This document shows positions 52,269 to 60,622 of a DNA stretch of 64,000 nt, piece after piece. The stretch comes from Chloroflexota bacterium. GTDB lineage: Bacteria; Chloroflexota; Anaerolineae; Aggregatilineales; Phototrophicaceae. Location of the stretch: positions 124,001-188,000 of the forward strand of contig JACRPS010000020.1 in assembly GCA_016223085.1 (NCBI GenBank). Reading direction: 5' to 3'. Position 1 is the first letter of the stretch, and every line of letters begins with the position of its first letter. The position numbers were made by a program, and so were the translations under genes. Below the pieces are notes generated by a model, which did no database searches, was not told where the DNA came from, and saw nothing but the letters and a program-made list of their open reading frames with translations.

Positions 52269-52646
52269 CTAAAGCGCCTTCGGCGAAATAATGTAACTGG
52301 CGGTGGCGGCGTTGGTCGCCAGCGGTACATTGTGAGCGATACAGATACGTAGCAATCCCTGAATATCGGGGTCATGCGGGTGTTTGCCCAGCGGGTCAAT
52401 GAAAAAAAAGACGGCCTCGATATGCCCTTCCGCCACCTGCGCCGCGATTTGCGCGTCACCACCCAGCGGGCCGGACAGCATCAGCTTCACCTTCAGGCCA
52501 CACTTGTCGCGTAGTAGCGTGCCAGTGGTCTGCGTGGCAACCAGTTCGTAGCGTTCCAGCACGTCCCTGTGCGCTATCGCAAACGCTACCATATCCGCTT
52601 TTTTGCCGTCGTGGGCGATCAGGGCGAGGGTCTTGGGGTTATCCAT
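52269..52646 (-). CDS. mgsA: methylglyoxal synthase
   Basis: 125 residues. LALIAHDGKKADMVAFA (about 6-22), TTGTLL, the catalytic-region LMLSGPLGGDAQIAAQV and FFIDPLGKHPHDPDIQGLLR with the conserved His identify MgsA. It turns dihydroxyacetone phosphate into methylglyoxal and phosphate, a bypass of lower glycolysis under phosphate limitation. ATG at 52646 follows GAAGGA; a TTG at 52670 would add eight residues. Palindromes bracket the gene on both sides. Confidence 0.94.
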   Translation of the reverse strand: MDNPKTLALIAHDGKKADMVAFAIAHRDVLERYELVATQTTGTLLRDKCGLKVKLMLSGPLGGDAQIAAQVAEGHIEAVFFFIDPLGKHPHDPDIQGLLRICIAHNVPLATNAATASYIISPKAL

Positions 52647-52675
52647 TATATGAATCCTTCGTTGAAGCAATAACC

Positions 52676-52705
52676 GTAGGGGCGGGTCTATAAACCTGCC
52701 CCTAC
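52676..52705. repeat. dispersed palindrome, GGGGCGGGTC/T class
   Basis: GTAGGGGCGGGTCTA and TAAACCTGCCCCTAC, 17 nt after the GT4 stop; one inner mismatch. Confidence 0.82.
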
Positions 52706-52722
52706 CACATATTATATCGGGA

Positions 52723-54021
52723 CTACCACCGGAACAGTGTTGGCAGGGGGATGTTTAAGCCCACTGGCGGGAACAGCCGCTTGAAGCGTTCGTTCAGGCG
52801 CAACGCCTCGGCGTAATACCCTTCCAGTTGTCCCATGATCGCGCTCCAAGGCTGGCGTTCGGCGGCACGGCGGGCATTGGCCGCCAGCCGCTGCCGCAGC
52901 ACCGGGTCGTCGCGCAGCAGGCGAGCGGCGGTGGCGAAGTTCTCCGGGTCAGCCGCGCACAGGAAGCCGGTGTCGCCGTGCTCGACCAGATCGGCCACCC
53001 CGCCCTGGTTAATCACCACGCAGGGCAGGCCAGAAGCCATCGCTTCCTGCACCACCTGCCCAAACGTTTCCGCCGCGCCGGTGAACATAAACACATCGGC
53101 GCTGGCGTACGCTTTTGACAGCTCATCACCAAACAGGTAACCCATGAAGTGCGTATTCGTTCCCGCGAACAGGGTTTCCAGTTCGCCCCGCATGGCACCA
53201 TCGCCAATGATCGTCAGCGCCACTCCCGGCATCCGCGCCACTTCCAGCAGCAGATCAACCCGCTTTTCAACCGCCAGCCGTCCCACGTAGATACACAGCA
53301 GCGAAGCCGGGTCGCGGCCATTGAGGAGCCGTTCGCGCCAGGCTGAACTGCGGTGGCGCGGGTTAAAACGCTGGCCGTTCACACCCCGCCCCCAGCGGCG
53401 CAGCCGGTGGTAGCCCCACTCGTGCAGTTGGCCGAGCGTGTAATTCGACGGCACCAGCGTCAGATGGCAGCCGTTATGGATATAGCGCAGCCATTCGCGG
53501 GTGGGGATGGACAGCAAGGGCATCCCGTAATGGTGGGCATAGGCCGGCAAATCGGTCTGGTAATTCGCGACGATGGGGATGCTACGCCGCCGCCCAGCCA
53601 GCATGGCCGATACGGACAGCAGCGCCGGGCTGAACAGGTGAATCAGGTCAGGCTTGAAGTCGTCCAAATAATCGCCAATGGAGAGGGTCGGCAGGGCGAT
53701 GCGGGTTTCCGGCGCGACCGGCAGGCCAAACGATGGCAGCGGGATGACCTGCGTTGGCCCGATGGAGGTGGGCGCAATGTCCGGCGCGAACACCAGCACT
53801 TCGCGCCCCGTGCGCTGTAGATGGCGCACCGTCAGGTACGCCGTTTTGGAAACGCCGTCCACCTTCGGCAGGAAGGCTTCGGCGACGATCACTACCCGCT
53901 GAACCGGAGCCGGTACCAGCGACGAATCGGGCGGGTCGAACGCATACTCATTCCCAAAAAGGCGTTCAACTTCCGCTGTATCGAACTGGGTGAGAGCTTC
54001 AAATAGTCGGTTATGGGCCAT
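52723..54021 (-). CDS. GT4-family glycosyltransferase (MgtA/SQD2-like)
   Basis: 432 residues. The GT-B N-domain starts at VVIVAEAFLPKVDGVSKTAY (about 43-62), the C-domain has LCIYVGRLAVEKRVDLLLEV and the E-x7-E region AETFGQVVQEAMASGLPCV. KVDGVSKT is typical of SQD2/MgtA-type lipid glycosyltransferases, which glycosylate diacylglycerol or phosphatidylinositol. The ATG at 54021 has GAGGGGG upstream, but lies 130 nt inside the preceding PHP gene; the first about 40 residues precede the normal GT4 start. A GTG exactly at the PHP stop is the alternative start. Confidence 0.87.
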   Translation of the reverse strand: MAHNRLFEALTQFDTAEVERLFGNEYAFDPPDSSLVPAPVQRVVIVAEAFLPKVDGVSKTAYLTVRHLQRTGREVLVFAPDIAPTSIGPTQVIPLPSFGLPVAPETRIALPTLSIGDYLDDFKPDLIHLFSPALLSVSAMLAGRRRSIPIVANYQTDLPAYAHHYGMPLLSIPTREWLRYIHNGCHLTLVPSNYTLGQLHEWGYHRLRRWGRGVNGQRFNPRHRSSAWRERLLNGRDPASLLCIYVGRLAVEKRVDLLLEVARMPGVALTIIGDGAMRGELETLFAGTNTHFMGYLFGDELSKAYASADVFMFTGAAETFGQVVQEAMASGLPCVVINQGGVADLVEHGDTGFLCAADPENFATAARLLRDDPVLRQRLAANARRAAERQPWSAIMGQLEGYYAEALRLNERFKRLFPPVGLNIPLPTLFRW

Positions 54022-54653
54022 GATGCCCCCTCTGCGACCGTTTTTCCCTGCATCAGCGCCTGCCGAAAATCGGCGGCAGTCCGGCCAGCGAACCGCGTCC
54101 GGCCACAGCCAATCGCGCTCAGGGTATGCGCGTCGCTGTTGCCGAGCACCGGCAGGGGAAGCTGGTCGGCCAGATGCTGCGCGATCAGGTTATTGCCGGG
54201 GGTCATCGTCCCGGCGTTATAGACCTCAATCGCATCCATTCCCCACGTCAATAACACTTCAGGCTGGTTTAAGTAACGGCGCAGATAACGGCCAGCGATC
54301 AGAATTTCACCCGGATGCGCCAACACCGCGACCCCGCCCTGCTCGTGGATGGCCGCCGCCGTTTCGGCCATCGAGAGCCGCTTTGGAATCGGCTGTGTCA
54401 CCCACAGCGCCAGAACATGCCCACCCACTGCCGTAACTTCCACGCCCGGAATGATGTCAAACGGATACCGCCCGCGCTGCTCATACGCCCACAGGCTGGC
54501 GTCCAGCACGTCGTGGTCGGTGATGGCAATCACGTCCAGAATACCGCGCCGGGCCACATGGTCAAGCACCTGCTGCGCGGTGGCGATGCCATCGCTGGCG
54601 CGTGTGTGCAGATGCACATCGGCGCAGCCCGGTCGTTCGCTGTTAAAGATCAT
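53892..54653 (-). CDS. PHP-domain metal-dependent phosphoesterase
   Basis: 253 residues. Metal ligands: ADVHLHTRASDG (H14, H16), AITDHDVLD (about 43-51), IIPGVEVTA, LAHPGE and GNSDAHTLSAIG. It matches the short PHP family (YciV/TrpH-like), where members hydrolyse nucleotide 3',5'-bisphosphates or phosphorylated sugars. The C-terminus (about 210-253) is basic and lies in the 130-nt overlap with the GT4 gene. Context suggests a shared operon; the substrate is not predictable. Confidence 0.88.
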   Translation of the reverse strand: MIFNSERPGCADVHLHTRASDGIATAQQVLDHVARRGILDVIAITDHDVLDASLWAYEQRGRYPFDIIPGVEVTAVGGHVLALWVTQPIPKRLSMAETAAAIHEQGGVAVLAHPGEILIAGRYLRRYLNQPEVLLTWGMDAIEVYNAGTMTPGNNLIAQHLADQLPLPVLGNSDAHTLSAIGCGRTRFAGRTAADFRQALMQGKTVAEGASWPITDYLKLSPSSIQRKLNAFLGMSMRSTRPIRRWYRLRFSG

Positions 54654-54750
54654 TGTCCCCTGAACCTTATTTTTTGGACACTGTGTTAGATGATAAACTG
54701 AGAAGGATAAGAAAAGACTAAAGGTTGGCTAAGAAACGGCAAACGCCTTT

Positions 54751-55662
54751 ATGAAGACACCGGCCAGACGTCACGGCTTCACAGTAGTGATTCTTACTAT
54801 CATGGCGGTGACTGTTGGTGTTTTCAGCTATCTGGCCGGGGCGTTTGCCAGCGCTCCCCACATGATGGCGACTCCGGCGCTCATCACCGCCGCGCCGCCG
54901 CTGCCGGGCACGCCGGTGGCGCGTTACGTCGGGCTTGACCCGGCGATCATCGCCTATCTGGACAGCGGCCTGCCGGATTATGGCGTGGCTGCGCTGCAGG
55001 TCAGCGGGGCGAAACTGCCGCCGATTGGCGCGTTCCTGCCGCGCACGGGCAACACCCGCTTCGCGCTGCCGACGGTCACAGCGCCAGCCGTCCTGCTGGC
55101 CGTAGACCCCACCCGACCCGCGCCATCCGGCACGCTGAGCGCACCGCTGTACCCGACGTCACCGCCCCTGCCGACCATCGTCGTGCCAACCGTTCCGCCG
55201 GGCACACCGACGCCTGATCTGGTGGCGACGGTGCAGGCGTTTGCGGCCTCCGTGCCCTACGGGCAGTTTCCCGGTAGCCTCGATAACTGCGCGCCGTCCG
55301 GCAGACCGGTGGAAGGCATCCTGACACAATATTATCACTGGCGGCACAGCGGTATGGACCAGGGTGTGCCTATCGGTACGCCAGTGTACGCCACACACAG
55401 CGGCATTGTCACCTGGGCCGGCTGGAACACCTTCGGCTATGGCAACCTGGTGATTATCCAAAGCGGCGCGTTTATCACCTATTATGCGCACCTGACCTCA
55501 CCGAACGTCACGGTTGGCGACTTCGTGACAAAAAACAGCATCATTGGCTGGAGTGGCAGCACCGGCAACAGCAGCGGCCCGCACGTCCACTATGAAACGC
55601 GCATCAACGACGTGCCGGTTGACCCGCTGACATTTGAGGAACGCGGTTATGGCACATGCTGA
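54751..55662 (+). CDS. secreted/membrane-anchored M23 (LytM) peptidase
   Basis: 303 residues. An N-terminal hydrophobic segment (VVILTIMAVTVGVFSYLAGA, 12-31) acts as signal or anchor; a Pro/Thr/Ala-rich linker follows (about 95-165). The M23 domain has the zinc ligands HSGMD (near 199-203) and HVHYE (near 278-282), with YGNLVIIQSG and YYAHL between, so the active site is complete. It cleaves peptidoglycan crosslinks or organises septal hydrolysis. Confidence 0.92.
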   Translation: MKTPARRHGFTVVILTIMAVTVGVFSYLAGAFASAPHMMATPALITAAPPLPGTPVARYVGLDPAIIAYLDSGLPDYGVAALQVSGAKLPPIGAFLPRTGNTRFALPTVTAPAVLLAVDPTRPAPSGTLSAPLYPTSPPLPTIVVPTVPPGTPTPDLVATVQAFAASVPYGQFPGSLDNCAPSGRPVEGILTQYYHWRHSGMDQGVPIGTPVYATHSGIVTWAGWNTFGYGNLVIIQSGAFITYYAHLTSPNVTVGDFVTKNSIIGWSGSTGNSSGPHVHYETRINDVPVDPLTFEERGYGTC

Positions 55663-55743
55663 TAGTCCCTTTTTCCGATAGCGCGATCATAAAGAACGTC
55701 TATAATAAACGTAAATTCAACTGCTCAAATTTATGGAGTTGGT

Positions 55744-57996
55744 ATGGGTGACGCCGTAAATCCCCCGCGCGAACCGCGCTTTGTCTCATTACAATGGCGT
55801 TTTATCCTGCCGCTATTCGTCGTTATCCTCGTCGTCGCTATGGGCGGCGCCTATCTGCTGGCGAACAACGTCGGCGGGAACATGCAGCTCTCGCAGGAAA
55901 ATCTGTTGCTGCAAAGCAGCCGCACGATTTCTGAACGCGCCGCCGCGTTGTACCAGCAGCAGCGTCAGGAAGCACAGCTCGTTGCGTTCACCATCGGCGT
56001 GGCGGAAGCCGCGCGGGATGGCAACGCGGTGACGCTGGAAAAGCGTCTGACCGCCCCAGCGCGGCTGGCACAGCTTGACAGCGTGATCGTGACCGATGCT
56101 GGGGGGGTGGAAATCCTCGGCCTGCTGCGGACTGGCAGCCAAGGACGGGGTGAGTACGCTGTTAGCACCGGCACGGATTTAAGCGCTCAGCCGGTTGTTC
56201 GGGGTGTGCTGGATGACGCCTACATCGGTGCGACCGGCCTGCTGCGGACGGCTGAGAATACCCTGCTGTATACGGCAGTGCCGATCAGCATAGACGAAAC
56301 AACCGTTGGCGTGGCGCTGGTCGGGCAACGGCTGGAGAGTGTCCTGGCCCATCTGCGCGGCAGCACCATCATTGACGTTGCCTTTTACGGGCCGGACGGC
56401 GCGCTGGCCCGTACGACCTTCCCGCTCACGGACGATACGCTGGCCGCGCTCCAGCTTACGCCAGAGGCGTTTAACCACGCAGTTGCCAGCGCCCAGCCGG
56501 TGCAGCCGCTGACCATCAGCAGCCAGTCGTATAAAACGACAGCGTTCCCGTTCCAGTTCGGCCCAAACGTTTTGGGTGTGATGGCGGCATTCGCGCCGGA
56601 TGCCCTCCCCGCGCTGGCGCACATGGGGCGGCAGATTACGGGGCTGGTGATGGCACTGATTGCCGGCGCGGTTGTCATCGTCGTGTTCACCGGCGTGAAT
56701 ATGATGGTTGTCAGCCGGGTGAACCGGGTGACAAACGTGGCTAATGAACTTCTCAGCGGGCAGGCGTTTGCCCGCACCCAGATGCAGCCAACTGATGAAA
56801 TCGGCGCGCTGGGGCAGGCGCTAGACCGCTACGCCGATTACGTGCAGGAACGGCAGGACGAACTACGCGCCTCGCTGCGCCGCCAGCGGCGGGAAACCGA
56901 ACATCTCACTGCCGTGCTGCAATCCCTGCCAGACGGCGTGATCGTGCAGGATAACGATGGCCGCGTGCTGCTGATGAACGAACTGGCCAGGAAGCTGCTC
57001 GGTTCGCACCGCGTTTTCCGAAGTTCCGGCCTGGCCGACCTGACCGCTGCTGTCACCGATGTATTGGGCGCGTCGCTGGCACCGGGTATTTACATGCTGG
57101 GCGACCCGCGCCGCGTGGAACTGGACGATAAAATGATCTCCGCGCAGGCCGCCGCCGTGCTGGACCTGTCCGGCGAGCGCGTCGGTACGGTCATCGTGCT
57201 GCGCGACATCACCAGCGAAGTACGGCTGGAACGCGCCCGCGACGCGCTGCTGAACCGTTTCACGCAGGCGGTGCAGCAGCCGATGGCGGAGATGGCGCGC
57301 GCCGAAGGCAACCGCCAGCCGCAGGCCGCGCTCCCGCGCGAACTGGCGCGCCATGCCGTGACGCTGCAAAAGCTGATCGCCGAGATGCGCGACTTGAGCG
57401 GTGTGGACGCGCCCGGTATCCGCGAAGGCCAGCGCCCGCTGCTGCTGGATACGCTCATCTGGACGGTGGCAAACGAATGGCGGCAGATCGCGCAGGCGGC
57501 GAACCTGACGCTCGATGTCCAGATCGAACGCAAGGGGCTGTACGTGCTGGGCGACGAACGCCGGTTACGCTGGGCGGTTGGCAATCTGGTAGACAATGCC
57601 ATCAAATTCACACCGCCGGGGGGCAAAATCTCGCTGGACATTCGCGGTGAATCCAACGGCTACGCGCTGCTGCGGGTGCGGGATAACGGCGTTGGCATCA
57701 CGCCCGACGAATTGCCGCACGTCTTCACGCGGTTCTATCGCGGCAGCCCGGTCACACCGGCGGGTCGTGCCATCCACGTCCCCGGCATGGGCCAGGGGCT
57801 AACCGTCGCCCGCCAGATTGTCGAAGGACACGGCGGCAGAATCGAACTGCGCAGCAAGCCGGGGCAGGGAACGGCGGTGTTTCTGGCGCTGCCGCTTACG
57901 GCGTCGGTCAGCCTGGAACTGCCGCAGATGCAGGTGGACATGGAAGGCGAAACGGTGCAAATCCGCCATGCGCACGAACTGCTAGGCGGGCACTAA
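55744..57996 (+). CDS. membrane sensor histidine kinase-like protein lacking the usual phospho-acceptor His
   Basis: 750 residues. TM1 near 21-43, an extracytoplasmic Cache-like region (about 45-295), TM2 near 300-325, HAMP (VSRVNRVTNVANELLSGQAF), coiled coil, PAS (LQSLPDGVIVQDNDGRVLLM) and HATPase (AVGNLVDNAIKFTPPGG; VRDNGVGITPDE; GMGQGLTVARQI). Where HisKA should read SHELRTP the sequence is RFTQAVQQPMAEMARAEG (about 504-521), with no His. Either the protein passes its signal without a His phospho-acceptor or it uses H in LARHAVTLQKLI further on. Follows the M23 gene by 81 nt; no regulator beside it. Confidence 0.87.
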   Translation: MGDAVNPPREPRFVSLQWRFILPLFVVILVVAMGGAYLLANNVGGNMQLSQENLLLQSSRTISERAAALYQQQRQEAQLVAFTIGVAEAARDGNAVTLEKRLTAPARLAQLDSVIVTDAGGVEILGLLRTGSQGRGEYAVSTGTDLSAQPVVRGVLDDAYIGATGLLRTAENTLLYTAVPISIDETTVGVALVGQRLESVLAHLRGSTIIDVAFYGPDGALARTTFPLTDDTLAALQLTPEAFNHAVASAQPVQPLTISSQSYKTTAFPFQFGPNVLGVMAAFAPDALPALAHMGRQITGLVMALIAGAVVIVVFTGVNMMVVSRVNRVTNVANELLSGQAFARTQMQPTDEIGALGQALDRYADYVQERQDELRASLRRQRRETEHLTAVLQSLPDGVIVQDNDGRVLLMNELARKLLGSHRVFRSSGLADLTAAVTDVLGASLAPGIYMLGDPRRVELDDKMISAQAAAVLDLSGERVGTVIVLRDITSEVRLERARDALLNRFTQAVQQPMAEMARAEGNRQPQAALPRELARHAVTLQKLIAEMRDLSGVDAPGIREGQRPLLLDTLIWTVANEWRQIAQAANLTLDVQIERKGLYVLGDERRLRWAVGNLVDNAIKFTPPGGKISLDIRGESNGYALLRVRDNGVGITPDELPHVFTRFYRGSPVTPAGRAIHVPGMGQGLTVARQIVEGHGGRIELRSKPGQGTAVFLALPLTASVSLELPQMQVDMEGETVQIRHAHELLGGH

Positions 57997-58027
57997 GGCA
58001 ATCAAGTCTGGTCAACAGTAAATAACA

Positions 58028-58052
58028 GGGGTGAACCGGTGGTTCGCCTTAC
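58028..58052. repeat. decayed palindrome, GTGAACCGG class
   Basis: GGGGTGAACCGGTGGTTCGC, then CTTAC. A degenerate relative of the GGCGAACCGCC palindromes, left of the ParB-like gene. Confidence 0.55.
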
Positions 58053-58073
58053 ACATTGGTATGCCTCATAACC

Positions 58074-58469
58074 TCAGTTTGGCTTATCGTCGTTTCGCTT
58101 TTCGATGGGAACAACCATATCGGGCGGAGGATTCTCTTTAAAACGCACGGCCTTCACTGTTGGCAGACCGAAGACATAACACTTCAGGATACGGTGCATC
58201 CCATCCATGACATTGCCCTGGGCACTGATAACAATCGGGTGCTGCAAGTCTGCCGCCAGGATGCGTTTGGCGTGGTCGCCAATATCGCGCCACAACGGCG
58301 GATCGCTCAGGCTCTCGCACTGAAAATTGTCATTGGTCCAGTCGAAGTTGTCCAGACTGACATGTTCAACTGGCAGGGATGCTGACAATTCCCACAGCGT
58401 TCGTGCCTTCCAGTAGTAGAGATTCTGCTCGTCACTTTCGATATAGCCATGTTCGGGCCACTCTGACAT
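58074..58469 (-). CDS. small ParB/Srx-like-fold protein
   Basis: 131 residues. The segment LQHPIVISAQGNVMDGMHRI, continuing LKCYVFGLPTVKAVRF (about 75-110), resembles the ParB-N core, in which a DG-x-HR loop contacts phosphate or nucleotide. No helix-turn-helix follows, so it is not a partition ParB. Lower G+C than neighbours, with decayed palindromes on both sides, which suggests acquisition. Function unknown. Confidence 0.65.
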   Translation of the reverse strand: MSEWPEHGYIESDEQNLYYWKARTLWELSASLPVEHVSLDNFDWTNDNFQCESLSDPPLWRDIGDHAKRILAADLQHPIVISAQGNVMDGMHRILKCYVFGLPTVKAVRFKENPPPDMVVPIEKRNDDKPN

Positions 58470-58550
58470 TGCTTTTCCCCATCATTGTGGACCGGGATGT
58501 GGTCTGGTAAGCATACCGTCCGGTGGTCGTGCCGTGCTGAACGCATGACG

Positions 58551-58581
58551 GTGCGGGGACGAGCCAGCGGTTCGCCCCTAC
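58551..58581. repeat. decayed palindrome, GGGACGAGCC class
   Basis: GTGCGGGGACGAGCCAGC and GGTTCGCCCCTAC; outer right arm intact, left arm mutated. It lies right of the ParB-like gene. Confidence 0.55.
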
Positions 58582-58592
58582 GCTTTGGGCAG

Positions 58593-59219
58593 CTATTTCA
58601 ACGTGAACAGATAAGCGATGATGTCGTTGATCTGCTCCTCGGTGAAGATTTGCCCGTAAATCTTCGGCATCAGGTTATCCGGGAAACCCTCCACCACGTA
58701 GGCGCTGGGATCAACAATCGAGGTATGGATGTAGTCATAGGCGGACTGGCCCGGCACGTGGGTTTCCGCGCGGGTGCTGATATTGAGCAACCCCGGCCCG
58801 ATGAGCTGCGCTTCCTGATTAGGGAAATGACAGGTCGAGCAGGCGAAACCGGCAGCTGCCTGCATCTCGTTAAACAGGGCTTCGCCGTTCGCCGGGTCGC
58901 CCTCTGGTACGGATTGAGCGTTGGCAGCCGACGGCGCGTCGGTCGGTGGGACAGCCGTCGCGGTGGGTGACTCGGTTGTTGGGGCGACCGTCGGTGGGAC
59001 GGTCGTCGCCGTCGGCGGGGTCGTCGGCTGCGGGGTAGCGGTAAAGGTACTGGTTGGGGTGGCGGTGGGGGCGCTGGCGGTCTGCTGGTCCGCCGTTGCG
59101 GCCAGCGCGGCCTGCGTCCCCTGGGCTTCTTCCGACCATTCCGGTGTGGCAACCGTGCCACAGGCGGCCAGCATCAGCGCGGCAATCAGCAACACAACAC
59201 GGGATCCATTCATCAACAT
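58593..59219 (-). CDS. lipoprotein c-type cytochrome
   Basis: 208 residues. Lipobox LMLAAC (Cys20) gives a membrane-anchored lipoprotein. A Thr/Pro-rich linker of about 70 residues (TPTSTFTATPQPTTPP) leads to one haem domain with CSTCH (near 127-131) and axial Met in FPDNLMPKIYG; IFTEEQINDIIAYLFTLK is the usual C-terminal helix. It transfers electrons on the outer membrane face. Start: the ATG at 59219 with AGAGG; an open extension to 59273 would hide the lipobox. Confidence 0.9.
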   Translation of the reverse strand: MLMNGSRVVLLIAALMLAACGTVATPEWSEEAQGTQAALAATADQQTASAPTATPTSTFTATPQPTTPPTATTVPPTVAPTTESPTATAVPPTDAPSAANAQSVPEGDPANGEALFNEMQAAAGFACSTCHFPNQEAQLIGPGLLNISTRAETHVPGQSAYDYIHTSIVDPSAYVVEGFPDNLMPKIYGQIFTEEQINDIIAYLFTLK

Positions 59220-59437
59220 GGCTGCCTCTAGTCCATTGTGAAACCTGTAACATTGCGGCAGCCAGTATAGCATTCAGCCGCAGCACTGGCAACGGAAAGC
59301 CGCGCGTAATGTTGGTAGCCTGCTAGAAACCCAAAGCGTTAGTCATTCGTCGTTGGTTAACAGATGTTTCCTGACTCGCGATTAACGACCGGTAACTTAT
59401 TGAAGGTTTGTGCGGTTTAACAAATAACCCGACAATC

Positions 59438-59466
59438 GTAGGGGCGAACCGCCGGTTCGCCCCTAC
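59438..59466. repeat. dispersed palindrome, GGCGAACCG class, intact
   Basis: GTAGGGGCGAACCG, central C and the exact 14-nt complement. The best-preserved copy of this class. Confidence 0.9.
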
Positions 59467-59542
59467 GAAAAATCTATGTATCGGTTTTCATTTAACCATA
59501 AAAACTGTTTTGAACCCCTTCAGGGCTTTTCCAAATAGCCGG

Positions 59543-59563
59543 CTTGCAGTTTTAAACTGCAAG
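59543..59563. repeat. CTTGCAGTTT palindrome
   Basis: CTTGCAGTTT and AAACTGCAAG around one T. A different palindrome from the GTAGGG family; it lies 42 nt after the HEAT gene and could end its transcript, although no T-run follows. Confidence 0.55.
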
Positions 59564-59605
59564 TGTCAGCACGCGGCGCCCAACACGCCTGAATACCGGG
59601 CAAGC

Positions 59606-60508
59606 CTATTGCGACCCCCGCCACGCTTTGGCTGCGGCGACCGCTTCGGGCGTGGCGATCACTTCCAGCGCCCGCGCGGCTACGTCACAGACACGCATTC
59701 CTGACGATGGCGATTTTTCCACGTCCTGCAAGTGGCGCACCAGCGCTGGCACCGCCGCCTGACTGCCGGTAATGCCCAGCGCCCAGGCTGCCGCATAACG
59801 CACCGGCGCGCGGTTTGCTTCCAGCATCCGCAGCAGGCCGGGCACGGCGGGCGCGCCGATCTTGCCTAGCAGCCAGGCGGCCTGACTGCGCTCCAGTTCG
59901 CTGCCTTCGGCCATCAACAGGAGCAGTTCACGGATGGCCGGCTGGCCGATCACCCGCACCACATCGGCCACATGGCGCTGAAACTCCGGCTGTGGGAAGC
60001 GGGACAGAGCCGCCAGCAGCGGTCTGATAACCACCGCGCCCAGCCGCGTCAGCGCAATGGCGGCAGCCGCGCGCAGACCAGCGGACGGCGCGTTGAGCGC
60101 CTCGACCAGCACATCGGTCGCGCGGGCATCGCCGATCTGCCCGAGGATTTCAATCATCAGGATTTGGACGGAGTCAGCTTCATTTGGCAGCGCGATCAGG
60201 AGCGGTTCCACCGCCAGCGGGCCGATCTTTACCAGCGCTGCCGAGGCCAGCATCCACGCCTGCGCTTCATCTTCCCGCAGCACCTGAATCAGCGGCGAAA
60301 TCGCTGCCGGGCCAATGCTGGCAAGCGCCTGCGCCGCCTGAATCTGAAGCGGTCGGCGCCCGCTGTGCAACGCCGCGATCAGCGGCACGATGGCACGGGC
60401 ATCGCCCAGCGCGCCAAGCGCCTGCGCCGCCTGAAGCTGCACCATATTATTTCCGTTTTGCAGCTTCCACAATAGTTTTTCGATAGTGCGCCGCTCGACC
60501 TGCAACAT
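59606..60508 (-). CDS. HEAT-repeat protein
   Basis: 300 residues made of about eight HEAT/PBS-lyase-type helix pairs with the recurring pattern AAQALGALGDARAIVPLIAA, QAAQALASIGPAAISPLIQV and RYAAAWALGITGSQAAVPAL. There is no signal peptide and no catalytic motif. Such proteins are protein-binding scaffolds or phycobilin-lyase relatives; the partner is unknown. Transcribed separately from the radical SAM gene 114 nt upstream. Confidence 0.85.
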   Translation of the reverse strand: MLQVERRTIEKLLWKLQNGNNMVQLQAAQALGALGDARAIVPLIAALHSGRRPLQIQAAQALASIGPAAISPLIQVLREDEAQAWMLASAALVKIGPLAVEPLLIALPNEADSVQILMIEILGQIGDARATDVLVEALNAPSAGLRAAAAIALTRLGAVVIRPLLAALSRFPQPEFQRHVADVVRVIGQPAIRELLLLMAEGSELERSQAAWLLGKIGAPAVPGLLRMLEANRAPVRYAAAWALGITGSQAAVPALVRHLQDVEKSPSSGMRVCDVAARALEVIATPEAVAAAKAWRGSQ

Positions 60509-60622
60509 GGCCTGACTCCAAATATGTTCTAAATCTTAATCCTGCTCATTCTGGCAAGGCGGGCTTGCAGCGGCCTTACAGCCATGTGAATTTTAGAACA
60601 GAATTGTTACAGGAACTTAACG

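Larger units (their letters stand above)
59274..59605. other. 332-nt gap with mixed repeats
   Basis: Contains TTAGTCATTCGTCGTTGGTT (59339-59358), then TTAACGACCGG, plus the two palindromes listed at 59438 and 59543. No gene is supported. It is downstream of the HEAT gene and upstream of the cytochrome gene, so a promoter for the latter must lie here. Confidence 0.6.
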
